Source: Arenibacter algicola | Lineage (GTDB): Bacteria; Bacteroidota; Bacteroidia; Flavobacteriales; Flavobacteriaceae | Direction: 5' to 3' | NCBI RefSeq assembly: GCF_000733925.1 | Contig: NZ_JPOO01000003.1 | Location: 248,001 to 312,000, forward strand | DNA length: 64,000 nucleotides | In this document: piece after piece, positions 8,814-17,450 of the stretch | Layout of the letters: each line of letters opens with the position of its first letter | How positions within the stretch are numbered: the stretch's first letter is position 1 | Program-made: the position numbers and the translations under genes | Notes under the pieces: generated by a model | The model's database searches: none | What the model saw: only the letters and a program-made list of their open reading frames with translations | What the model was told of the DNA's origin: nothing

Positions 8814-9779
8814 TTAATTGTTCACCACATTAATGGGACTACCCTTTAAAAAAGCTTCTAAATTTTCAAGGGCCGTATTCAACAACCTGTCCCTAGACTC
8901 TTTTGAAGCCCAGGCAATATGTGGCGTTATGATACAGTTATTGGCGTCTAATAATGGATTGTCCTTATCAATAGGTTCTTTGGATACTACATCCAGTGCA
9001 GCACCGGCTAATTTTCCATTGTCCAAAGCTTCCTTCAAATCTTGCTCTACGATCAATTGACCACGCGAGGTATTTATAATCATGGCGCCGTGCTTCATTT
9101 TGGAAATATTGGAAGCATTTACAATACCTTCGGTTTCTGGAGTAAGTGGACAATGTAAACTTATCACATCCGATTTGGCCAGTAGTTCCTCCAAATCAAC
9201 CTGCTTACAAGTGCTGCTCTCCAGTTCAGGTTTCTTTCTACTCCCGGAAGTCAATATATTCATTCCAAATGCCTGGGCCAATTTGGCAGTAGCTTGCCCT
9301 ATTCTCCCGAAACCAATAATGCCCATAGTTTTGCCGTCCAATTCTATAAGCGGATAGTTCCAAAAACAAAAATCCTTGCTTTTGGACCATTCCCCCTCCT
9401 TAACGGCACGATTGTGTTCCCCGACGTGATGGCACATTTCCAAAAGGAGTGCCATAGTCATTTGCGCCACGGCAGTGGTTCCATAGCCGGGCACATTGGT
9501 TACCACTATGCCTAAGTCTTTTGCGGCATCCACATCCACTACATTGTAGCCTGTGGCCAACACCCCGATATATTTTAATGAAGGTACCTTATCCAAAACC
9601 TCTTTGGGCAGAGGTGTCTTATTTGTAAAAATTATCCCTGCATCCCCTATGGCATTTATAATTTTATCGTTGTCATATTCAGTTCGATCATAGATGGTAA
9701 GTTCTCCAAATTTTTTAAGTTTCTCCCAGCTAAGATCTCCTGGGTTTAAGGTGTATCCGTCTAGAATAACAATTTTCAT
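8814..9779 (-). CDS. D-2-hydroxyacid dehydrogenase (glycerate dehydrogenase/hydroxypyruvate reductase-like)
   Basis: A 321-residue NAD(P)-dependent dehydrogenase. The Rossmann motif is MGIIGFGRIGQATAK, and the catalytic Arg, Glu and His are visible in INTSRGQLI, VVSKEPID and TPHIAWASKESR. Length and motifs match the glycerate dehydrogenase branch (HprA-like), which interconverts hydroxypyruvate or glyoxylate with glycerate or glycolate. It is the first gene of the minus-strand operon and faces the divergent esterase/glycerate kinase unit across 673 bp. Its likely role is to reduce a three-carbon oxo-acid from the aldolase step to glycerate. Other D-hydroxyacids remain possible. Confidence 0.9.
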   Translation of the reverse strand: MKIVILDGYTLNPGDLSWEKLKKFGELTIYDRTEYDNDKIINAIGDAGIIFTNKTPLPKEVLDKVPSLKYIGVLATGYNVVDVDAAKDLGIVVTNVPGYGTTAVAQMTMALLLEMCHHVGEHNRAVKEGEWSKSKDFCFWNYPLIELDGKTMGIIGFGRIGQATAKLAQAFGMNILTSGSRKKPELESSTCKQVDLEELLAKSDVISLHCPLTPETEGIVNASNISKMKHGAMIINTSRGQLIVEQDLKEALDNGKLAGAALDVVSKEPIDKDNPLLDANNCIITPHIAWASKESRDRLLNTALENLEAFLKGSPINVVNN

Positions 9780-10452
9780 ATTTTATGCTCTTATTAATAT
9801 TTGCATGCGAATATTACTTCACAAAAATGGTCCTATGCCTTATAAATTGGACCTTAAATTACTACAGAATTTAATTTTTATTTCCGTAAAACAACCAACT
9901 TTTATATAAACTATACATTTAAGTAAATTACACCAAACAACTGGTAATTAATTATTTTATTAAATAATCTATATTTTGAAAGACAGAAGCGTTTTTACCA
10001 CAACGCCCAACACTTGTCCAATAAAAAATACAATCAAAGACCGAGGGTGATTGAAAAGTTGTCAGCGCCAACTCTTCAATATGTTTAGCTTTTTTTAAGC
10101 CTAATCAATCCCACCAACCTACCAAAGAACACTTAAGGTTTCCTACAAATATAAAATATATCGCAAGGGTTTACTAGCCTATATATTATCGAATTCAGAT
10201 TAAATATTGACTTTCCCGCATTATAATCCCTATTGCCCTTGAAAGCTGTCCAGTTTTACAACTTCAGCTATTCCAATAGCAGAGAAAATTGCAAGACTTC
10301 TTTCCTGCAAAATGATTCCTTCTTGGTCCAAATGCATCAGTTTTTCAACTATTTATATCATTTACGCGGAAAAGGATAATTTTTTTAATCTCTTTTTAAG
10401 ATATTAGAGGAATATTCATAGCCATATAATCAACCTAAACTTGAATTAAACC
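9780..10452. other. Divergent intergenic region between the two catabolic units
   Basis: This 673 bp AT-rich stretch separates the hydroxyacid dehydrogenase operon from the esterase/glycerate kinase unit and must hold both promoters. I find no convincing gene and no exact TAnnTTTG element; TATATTTTG near 9970 is an off-by-one match. The only clear structure is the inverted repeat at 10050-10080. No regulator gene lies beside it, so control must come from elsewhere in the genome. Confidence 0.6.
10050..10080. promoter_or_regulatory. 12-bp imperfect inverted repeat, candidate operator
   Basis: ATTGAAAAGTTG and CAACTCTTCAAT form 12-bp arms with a single non-Watson-Crick pair and a 7-nt centre (TCAGCGC). 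The repeat lies inside the divergent promoter region. There is no T-run on either side, so a terminator is unlikely. It could be an operator for a dimeric regulator or an mRNA hairpin in a long leader. Confidence 0.45.
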
Positions 10453-11271
10453 ATGAAAAAGCTAGCCATTTACATGTTTTTGGCAGTATTGCCCCTCTAT
10501 GCCAATGGTCAGGCCATTAGTTATAAGACCATAGAAAATGTTTATTACTATGATTCACAAACAGTAGGACAGACTACTTATATGAAAGAAAAAAATCTTT
10601 TGGATATCTATCATCCGGAAGGGGATCAGAAAGTACCTGTGGTTATATGGTTTCATGGAGGAGGATTAACGGCTGGTCAAAAAGAAATTCCATCTGCTTT
10701 AAAGGAAAAAGGATTTTGTGTAATTGGAGTAGGATATAGGCTTTCTCCAAATATAAAGGCCGAAACCTGTATAGCCGATGCTACTGCAGCCATAGCTTGG
10801 GTATTTAGGAATATTGAACGATATAATGGTGATCCCAACCAAATATTTGTCTCCGGACATTCAGCAGGAGGTTATTTGGCCCTAATGTCCGTTATGGACA
10901 AAAGCTGGCTCCAAAAGTACAATTTGGATTCCGATCTGGTCGCTGGACTAATTCCTTTTAGTGGCCATACCATTACCCATTTTACGATAAGAAAGGAACA
11001 GGGCATTCCGGGGGAACAACCTATTGTTGATAAGTTAGCGCCCTTGTACCATGTAAGAAAGAATGCACCGCCTACCTTATTGATTACTGGGGACAGGGAA
11101 AAAGAGATGCTGGGAAGGTATGAGGAGAATGCCTATTTCTATAGAATGATGAAAGTTACCGGACATCAGGACATAACCTTATACGAAATGGACGGCTACG
11201 GACATAATATGACCCAACCGGCATTTCCTTTATTGGTTGATTTTGTAAAGTCCAAATCTAATGTGGACTAG
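10453..11271 (+). CDS. Secreted alpha/beta-hydrolase esterase
   Basis: A 272-residue protein with a signal peptide cleaved near residue 20. The oxyanion-hole motif HGGG is at 68-71 and the nucleophile elbow GHSAG at 135-139, with Ser137 as nucleophile. The acid is probably the Asp in LLITGDREK, and the catalytic His is in MDGYGHNMT. The HGGG plus GHSAG combination is typical of the hormone-sensitive-lipase and carbohydrate-esterase-like BD-FAE groups. It opens the plus-strand catabolic unit, 109 bp before glycerate kinase. A role in removing acyl or aryl ester groups from a polysaccharide or uronate substrate is inferred from context. Confidence 0.88.
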   Translation: MKKLAIYMFLAVLPLYANGQAISYKTIENVYYYDSQTVGQTTYMKEKNLLDIYHPEGDQKVPVVIWFHGGGLTAGQKEIPSALKEKGFCVIGVGYRLSPNIKAETCIADATAAIAWVFRNIERYNGDPNQIFVSGHSAGGYLALMSVMDKSWLQKYNLDSDLVAGLIPFSGHTITHFTIRKEQGIPGEQPIVDKLAPLYHVRKNAPPTLLITGDREKEMLGRYEENAYFYRMMKVTGHQDITLYEMDGYGHNMTQPAFPLLVDFVKSKSNVD

Positions 11272-11380
11272 AAAGACTTCACATTTTGTAAATTGATTTA
11301 ATTTTTCACGCGCCAATATTTTGTACATTATTCACTTTTATTATGAGTCAAAATAATAACCCGGAGCCAATCAACATATA

Positions 11381-12523
11381 ATGAAAATTGTAATAGCCCC
11401 CGATTCTTTTAAGGAATGTTTATCAGCCCGGCAGGTGGCCAGCAATATAGCATTAGGCATACGAAAGATAGCGCCCAATGCGGAAATCTACGAAATCCCC
11501 ATATCGGATGGAGGGGAAGGCGTACTCGAAGCTCTTATAAATGGCGTTGGTGGCCGTAGAATATCTGTTTCCGTTATGGATCCCCTTATGCGCCTAATCC
11601 AAGCTGAATACGGTATTTTAAAGGATGGGAAAACAGCCGTTATAGAGATGGCCAAGGCCTCCGGATTGGAATTGCTCAAGGAGCCCGAAAAGAACCCTCT
11701 GATAACTACAACCTTTGGTACGGGGCAATTGATCAAGGATGCATTGGATAAGGGTTGCAATAAGATTATTATTGGCATAGGCGGAAGCGCCACCAATGAT
11801 GGGGGAGTCGGAATGGTAAGAGCATTGGGAGCTAAATTCTTGGATGACCAGGGAGAAGAGATTCCCGAGGGAGGTGGAAGCTTGGGCGGCTTGACGACCA
11901 TAGATTTGTCCAATTTTGATGATAGAATTCAAAATTGCGAGCTAATCGTTGCATGTGATGTATCCAATCCCCTTAGCGGTGCCAATGGAGCCTCCATGGT
12001 TTATGGCGGCCAAAAAGGAGGTAGTATGGAAGATTTGGAGTTCTTAGACAGTAATCTAGCCCATTATGCCACTAAAATTAAGGCCACCATTGGTATAGAT
12101 GTCGCCCAGATTCCCGGTGCAGGAGCAGCTGGCGGTACTGGTGCTGGATTATTGGCTTTTTTGAAGGGCCAACTGGTAAATGGAATAGAATTAATTCTAC
12201 AGACCATTAAAATAGAAGAATTTATAAAACAAGCCGATCTGGTATTTACCGGCGAAGGAAAAATAGATGGTCAAACCCTACATGGTAAAACTATTTCCGG
12301 AATTGCGGCCATGGCAAAAAAACATGAAGTTCCGGTAATCGTGCTTACTGGAAAAATAGGGGAGGGAATTGATGAAATATACAACATAGGTGTCAGTGCG
12401 GTGTTTTCCATAGTTAATCAACCTATGGAGTTAAAGGTGGCTATAGATCAGGCTCCCGTGTTAATTCAGGATTGCACCAAAAATATAATGGCCGCCATTA
12501 TGAGTTGTAAGACGGATTTATAG
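11381..12523 (+). CDS. Glycerate kinase (GarK/GlxK family)
   Basis: A 380-residue protein of standard glycerate-kinase type I length. Characteristic blocks are the N-terminal KIVIAPDSFKECLSARQVA, the Gly-rich IIGIGGSATNDGGVGMVRALGA, and IPGAGAAGGTGAGLLAFL, followed by DLVFTGEGKIDGQTLHGKT. It phosphorylates glycerate, to 2-phosphoglycerate in the characterised GarK/GlxK enzymes, feeding lower glycolysis. It sits in the plus-strand unit opposite a hydroxyacid dehydrogenase and an HpaI aldolase, so the two units together can carry a three-carbon oxo-acid to phosphoglycerate. Confidence 0.95.
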   Translation: MKIVIAPDSFKECLSARQVASNIALGIRKIAPNAEIYEIPISDGGEGVLEALINGVGGRRISVSVMDPLMRLIQAEYGILKDGKTAVIEMAKASGLELLKEPEKNPLITTTFGTGQLIKDALDKGCNKIIIGIGGSATNDGGVGMVRALGAKFLDDQGEEIPEGGGSLGGLTTIDLSNFDDRIQNCELIVACDVSNPLSGANGASMVYGGQKGGSMEDLEFLDSNLAHYATKIKATIGIDVAQIPGAGAAGGTGAGLLAFLKGQLVNGIELILQTIKIEEFIKQADLVFTGEGKIDGQTLHGKTISGIAAMAKKHEVPVIVLTGKIGEGIDEIYNIGVSAVFSIVNQPMELKVAIDQAPVLIQDCTKNIMAAIMSCKTDL

Positions 12524-12576
12524 AAGAGCAAAAAAGATCAAAAAAAAAATCAAATAAACTAAACAATAAAACAATT

Positions 12577-13437
12577 ATGCCAAATCCATGGACGGGGAAA
12601 GGAAACCCTTACACAAAACAAGAAGTTAGAGATAGGTTACAAGCAGTAGTAAATCAAAAAAAAGCCATTATTGCGGCCGGTGCCGGTACCGGGATCAGTG
12701 CTAAATTCATAGAAAAAGGTGGTGCGGATCTGATTATCATATACAACTCGGGCAGGTTTAGAATGTCCGGGCACGGTTCAACTGCGGGGATGATGGCCTA
12801 TGGGGATGCCAATGCGGTAGCCATGGAAATAGGGGAATATGAGGTTTTGCCCGTAGTGGAGGAAATTCCTGTAATATGTGGGGTTCACGGAAGTGACCCA
12901 AGAAGAAGAATGTGGCACTTTTTGGGAAAAGTAAAGGATATGGGCTTCTCAGGGGTCAATAATTTCCCGACACATTCCATCATCGATGGCCATTTTAGAA
13001 ATGTACTTGAAGAAACCGGAATGAGTTTTCAAAAAGAAGTGGATATGGTAGAACTGGCCACCAAAATGGACCTGTTTTCTATCGTATATGTAGGCAAACC
13101 GGAGGAGGCCGTACAAATGGCAGATGTGGGTGCCGATGCCATAATTGCCCATGTAGGGACAACTGTTGGTGGTTCTATCGGGGTTACCAGCGCCACCGCC
13201 TCCATGGACGATGCCCTGGAGCGTACCCAAAAAATAGTCGATGCCGTTAAGAAAGCAAATCCCGACACTTTTTTATTGGCCCACGGTGGACCGATCAATA
13301 CCCCTGCCGATGTAAAATACGTACTGGAACACTGCAAGGGCCTGCACGGCTTTGTAGGGGCATCCTCCTTGGAAAGAATGGGCATAGAACAGTCATTGAC
13401 CAACCTGACCAAGGAATTCAAAGCATTGACCCTATAG
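12577..13437 (+). CDS. Phosphoenolpyruvate hydrolase/TIM-barrel signal transduction family protein
   Basis: A 286-residue TIM-barrel protein. I recognise the family from IIAAGAGTGISAKFIEKGGADLIIIYNSGRFRMSGHGSTAGMMAYGDAN near the N terminus (conserved Gly/Asn/Ser active-site region), VICGVHGSDPRRRMW, and the C-terminal GFVGASSLERMG. The fold is of the PEP-mutase/isocitrate-lyase type; family members are annotated as PEP hydrolase-like, but the reaction is poorly established. Members often pair with a Tm-1-like ATP-binding protein, which is absent here. It follows glycerate kinase by 53 bp and precedes a cupin by 7 bp, indicating an operon. Confidence 0.85.
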   Translation: MPNPWTGKGNPYTKQEVRDRLQAVVNQKKAIIAAGAGTGISAKFIEKGGADLIIIYNSGRFRMSGHGSTAGMMAYGDANAVAMEIGEYEVLPVVEEIPVICGVHGSDPRRRMWHFLGKVKDMGFSGVNNFPTHSIIDGHFRNVLEETGMSFQKEVDMVELATKMDLFSIVYVGKPEEAVQMADVGADAIIAHVGTTVGGSIGVTSATASMDDALERTQKIVDAVKKANPDTFLLAHGGPINTPADVKYVLEHCKGLHGFVGASSLERMGIEQSLTNLTKEFKALTL

Positions 13438-13444
13438 TTTGTCT

Positions 13445-13858
13445 ATGGAAAGGAATTGGAAATTCGTCAAGGAAAAAGACCAAATGTTCGAAAGGGCCTT
13501 CGGGCGGGACCATCATTGGCATTATCATCCCGAAATTATAAAACAGGCCGACTCCTATATGGTGAAGGTGGTAATGCCTGAGGGCGGGGGACATAATTTT
13601 CACGTACATCCGGAAATGCATGAAATTCTTTACGTCCTTAAAGGCACGGCCGAACAATGGATAGAAGATGAAATGCAGCTTTTGGAGGCGGGCGACTCCG
13701 TTTACATAGGGGCCAATGTGGCACACGGTACTTTTAATGCCGGACAGGGGGAACTGGAGTTTCTGGCCATCCTGTCCCCTCCTGAAGGATGGGGAGCGGG
13801 TACTGTGGATGTTAGTGAAAATGCTCCTTATTCGGAATATCGTCCAAGAATCCAATAA
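13445..13858 (+). CDS. Cupin-domain protein
   Basis: A 137-residue single-domain cupin. The first cupin motif gives metal ligands in GGGHNFHVHPEMHEILYVLKG and the second in EAGDSVYIGANVAHGTFN, so the usual His/His/Glu/His metal site is intact. I start it at the ATG at 13445; an upstream in-frame TTG at 13439 would add two residues. It lies immediately after the PEP-hydrolase-family gene and 75 bp before the large multidomain lipoprotein. Small cupins like this are often sugar isomerases, dioxygenases or sensors of sugar-acid pathways; I cannot choose between these. Confidence 0.85.
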   Translation: MERNWKFVKEKDQMFERAFGRDHHWHYHPEIIKQADSYMVKVVMPEGGGHNFHVHPEMHEILYVLKGTAEQWIEDEMQLLEAGDSVYIGANVAHGTFNAGQGELEFLAILSPPEGWGAGTVDVSENAPYSEYRPRIQ

Positions 13859-13933
13859 TCCAATATATTGCCTTTTCTAGAATCTATTTCATTTGCGCTT
13901 GGCTATAGTAATTTATAACATAAAATTTTAAAA

Positions 13934-16900
13934 ATGAAAAATGCAACCGCTTACCTCTCAATACTATTTTGTGGAATGGTAATTTTATCAAGCTGCTCCG
14001 GGGAAAAGGAGCCGCCCCCGCCATTGACCTATACGGGAGAGAACCCAAGGGTCCAGGATCCGTTAAGTCCTGAGGATTCCCAAAAGCATATCCAGCTTCC
14101 GGAGGGGTTCAAAGCGGAGCTATATGCCGCCGAGCCCAATATTATTAACCCCATAGCCTTTACCTGGGACGAAAGGGGAAGGCTATGGGTGGTACAGTCC
14201 AAGGATTACCCACATGGACTTGCCAATGATGTTGGAGGGGATAGGATTACCATCTGTGAGGATACCAATGGGGACGGCAGTGCCGATAAATTTACCGATT
14301 ATGCCACGGATCAAAATCTAACAACCGGAATTACCTTGGTAAAAGGTGGTGCCATTGTGTCGCAGGCTCCAAATATGGTTTTTCTGGAAGATACCGATGG
14401 GGACGACAAAATGGACAAGCGTACCGTTATGTTCGAAGGTTTTGGAACCTGGGACACCCATGCTGGGCCATCGAATCTACGCTATGGGGTCGATAACATG
14501 ATATGGGGCTCCGTAGGTTATTCGGGCTTTGAAAATCAGTTCCGGGGCAAGCCTGTAGAATTCAAGATGGGCGTTTACAAATTTGCCAAGGACGGTTCCT
14601 ATTTTGAACCGGTGGGGCAATTCAACAACAATACCTGGGGACTCGGTTTTAACGAGAATTTTGAAATATTTGGATCTACTGCCAACAATAACCACTGCTG
14701 TTATGTTGGGATACCTTTAAAACATTATGATTATTTGAACAAAATGCCCTCTTGGGCTGTCAATGCGGACTTTATCCAGGGGCACTATGAAATTACCCCT
14801 GTAGATACCATTCCGCTGCAACAGGTAGATGTACGGGGAGGGTATACGGCTGCCTCCGGCGCCAATTTCTATACTGCGCGAAACTATCCGGAGGCCTACC
14901 AAAATCAAATGTATGTTTGCGAACCAACCGGACACTTGGTACATATTGCAAAAATAGTCAAGGATGGGGCAGGGTATAAGGAGGTAGACGGTGGCAATAT
15001 TTTTGCCAGTACCGATGCCTGGACCGCACCGGTTTTTGCCGAGACCGGCCCGGACGGTAATCTATGGGTAGCGGACTGGTACAATCCCGTGATCCAGCAC
15101 AACCCGGACAAAAGAGGGATGGACAACCAGATCTGGAACGCGGATAAGGGTGAGGGCAACGCCCATTTAAATAAACTGCGCGATTATGGCCATGGGAGGA
15201 TATACGTAATTACCCATGAGGACGGTGATGATCCGGATATCACCTCCCTGGATCCCGAGGATGATGAAGCACTACTGGAAGGGCTTGAAAGCGATAATAT
15301 GTTCTGGAGAACTACGGCCCAGCGTTTAATAGTGGAGAACAAGAAGGTCTCCTTGATCCCGGACCTGATCAAATTGGCGGGTGACAATAACAATATTGAT
15401 AAAAGCGGCCTCAATGCCGGCGCCTTGCACGCCCTATGGACCTTAAAAGGCCTGGGCGCTCTCAATGGTTCCAATACAGAAGCCAACGAGGTGGTCCAGA
15501 AAGCATTGACCAGTAGCTCATATGGGGTAAAACGGGCCGCACTGGCTTTGTTGCCCGCAACAAAAGAAAGTAGTGAAATCTTGGCACAATCCGGCCTATT
15601 AAGCAGTACAGACCCACAGATCAAGCTTGCTGCGGTACTGCGTGCAGGGGAATTACCGGAATCCAACGCATTATATACTGAAATAGAAAAATTGTCCAAG
15701 GACGAAGCCAGCACTTCTGACAAATGGATCAATGCCGCCATAAAAATTTATTTCAGGGAATTGAACTTTCAAGAGGTAAACCCTTCAAGCGTAGTTATGT
15801 TGGTTCCCTCGGCAGAAGAAAAAAAATCCACTTGGAACTACACTACCGATCAACCTGCCGATAACTGGACGAAATTGGAATTCGATGATTCCGATTGGAA
15901 AAAGGGTACAGCCAAGTTTGGAGGTGATAATATGAAACAGGTAAACACCCCATGGAGCAGTTCGGATATCTGGATGCGTCAAGAAGTGCTTGTTTCTGAT
16001 GAAATTACGGAACCTGTTATCAAAATAGCCCATGATGACGACTATGAAATATATGTAAATGGCCAACTTTTGATATCGGAAACCGGATCCAGTGAAGCTT
16101 ATAAATACATAAAGCTCGATAGCGAAAAAGGCGGATTATTCAGGAAAGGCAAGAATTTAATTGCCATTCACTGTGTTAATACTGGAGGGAATCAACACAT
16201 TGATATGGGTATAGGCAAGGTCGGAAAAATAAAGGCCGATGTAACCTTTGTCCTCAATACCGTAAATCAGGAAATGGCTTTTGATAAAAAGACACTTCAC
16301 GCCACGGCAGGACAGACAGTGGAAATAGTATTGAACAATAAGGATCAGATGTCCCATAATTTAGTGGTCATCCAACCTGGTAGTGTGGAAACTTTCGGGG
16401 CCATGGTAGATGGGTTCCTGAAGAATCCTGAAGCAGAAAAGATGGGATATGTTCCAAAATCAAGATATGTGCTTGGGGCAACGGATATGTTGACACCAGG
16501 AGTTACCGGATCTGTAATTTTTAAACTTCCGGACACACCGGGAATTTATCCCTATGTCTGTACTTTTCCCGGCCATTGGCGAATGATGCAAGGGGTAATT
16601 GTAGTAACAGCCCCTGGGTCCTACATCTCCGAGGATAAGGAAGCTCTGAAAATCTCGGCCATGGGCGGTGGTGGTTCCCATGACTTCCTTAAATTTTTTG
16701 GAGTTGCCGATGGTGAAATCCTTAGTGAAGGCGGGAAGAACACGTTCATATACACGGAAAATTCAATGGAATTGGGAACCTTGCTTCCAACGACCGATGT
16801 GCTTTTATTAAGCAACAACAAACCTTTGGATAAAAATACCAGGAATACCATTATCAACCGTGTAAACGCAGGGGACATGAATTTGCTTATCTACCACCCC

Positions 16901-17275
16901 AGTACCTGGTACAATTGGGAAGACTGGCCGGAATACAACAAAACCCTGGTTGGGGGAGGATCCAGATCCCACGAAGATCTGCAGGAATTTGAAGTAAGGG
17001 TAGTTAAGCCAGATCATCCCCTAATGAAAGGCGTGCCTTCCAAATTCAGGATCGTGGACGAATTGTACCGATGGGAAAAGGACCCCGGAGCGGAAATAGA
17101 GGTTCTAGCAGTAAGTAGAGGCTTAAAATCTGGGGAAGAATATCCAACGGTCTGGATAGTAAAACATCCCAAGGCCAAGATTGTTGGTAACACCTTGGGC
17201 CACGATGAAAGGGCGCATGGGCACAAGGCCTACCAAACCATTTTAAGAAACAGTGTAAATTGGGTGGAAAAATAG
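13934..17275 (+). CDS. Multidomain lipoprotein: dehydrogenase-type propeller, cupredoxin and ThuA domains
   Basis: A 1113-residue exported protein with lipobox LSSC at about residue 21. Residues about 45-440 match the membrane-bound dehydrogenase/beta-propeller N-terminal domain common in Planctomycetes and Bacteroidota (GFKAELYAAEP, WVADWYNP). About 445-600 looks like HEAT repeats, about 615-760 like a jelly-roll carbohydrate-binding module, and about 765-895 is a cupredoxin with type 1 copper ligands (MSHN, then VCTFPGHWRMM). Residues about 905-1113 are a ThuA-like domain. No CxxCH heme motif is present, unlike many relatives. It closes the catabolic unit and is probably a sugar or polyol oxidase of the outer membrane or periplasm passing electrons through copper. 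Substrate unknown. Confidence 0.85.
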   Translation: MKNATAYLSILFCGMVILSSCSGEKEPPPPLTYTGENPRVQDPLSPEDSQKHIQLPEGFKAELYAAEPNIINPIAFTWDERGRLWVVQSKDYPHGLANDVGGDRITICEDTNGDGSADKFTDYATDQNLTTGITLVKGGAIVSQAPNMVFLEDTDGDDKMDKRTVMFEGFGTWDTHAGPSNLRYGVDNMIWGSVGYSGFENQFRGKPVEFKMGVYKFAKDGSYFEPVGQFNNNTWGLGFNENFEIFGSTANNNHCCYVGIPLKHYDYLNKMPSWAVNADFIQGHYEITPVDTIPLQQVDVRGGYTAASGANFYTARNYPEAYQNQMYVCEPTGHLVHIAKIVKDGAGYKEVDGGNIFASTDAWTAPVFAETGPDGNLWVADWYNPVIQHNPDKRGMDNQIWNADKGEGNAHLNKLRDYGHGRIYVITHEDGDDPDITSLDPEDDEALLEGLESDNMFWRTTAQRLIVENKKVSLIPDLIKLAGDNNNIDKSGLNAGALHALWTLKGLGALNGSNTEANEVVQKALTSSSYGVKRAALALLPATKESSEILAQSGLLSSTDPQIKLAAVLRAGELPESNALYTEIEKLSKDEASTSDKWINAAIKIYFRELNFQEVNPSSVVMLVPSAEEKKSTWNYTTDQPADNWTKLEFDDSDWKKGTAKFGGDNMKQVNTPWSSSDIWMRQEVLVSDEITEPVIKIAHDDDYEIYVNGQLLISETGSSEAYKYIKLDSEKGGLFRKGKNLIAIHCVNTGGNQHIDMGIGKVGKIKADVTFVLNTVNQEMAFDKKTLHATAGQTVEIVLNNKDQMSHNLVVIQPGSVETFGAMVDGFLKNPEAEKMGYVPKSRYVLGATDMLTPGVTGSVIFKLPDTPGIYPYVCTFPGHWRMMQGVIVVTAPGSYISEDKEALKISAMGGGGSHDFLKFFGVADGEILSEGGKNTFIYTENSMELGTLLPTTDVLLLSNNKPLDKNTRNTIINRVNAGDMNLLIYHPSTWYNWEDWPEYNKTLVGGGSRSHEDLQEFEVRVVKPDHPLMKGVPSKFRIVDELYRWEKDPGAEIEVLAVSRGLKSGEEYPTVWIVKHPKAKIVGNTLGHDERAHGHKAYQTILRNSVNWVEK

Positions 17276-17450
17276 TATAGGACCATGTGGGCATTCAGAC
17301 AACATTAGTGACTAAAGTAGGGGCATGGAGGATGGCAGAATATTTTAGCTAAAATCCTTTATACTGAGGAATGAAATCAATATTCAATTTTAAATACAAT
17401 CTTGAATAAGAACCCTTATTTTTACGGAAATACAATTTAATTCCACCTAA

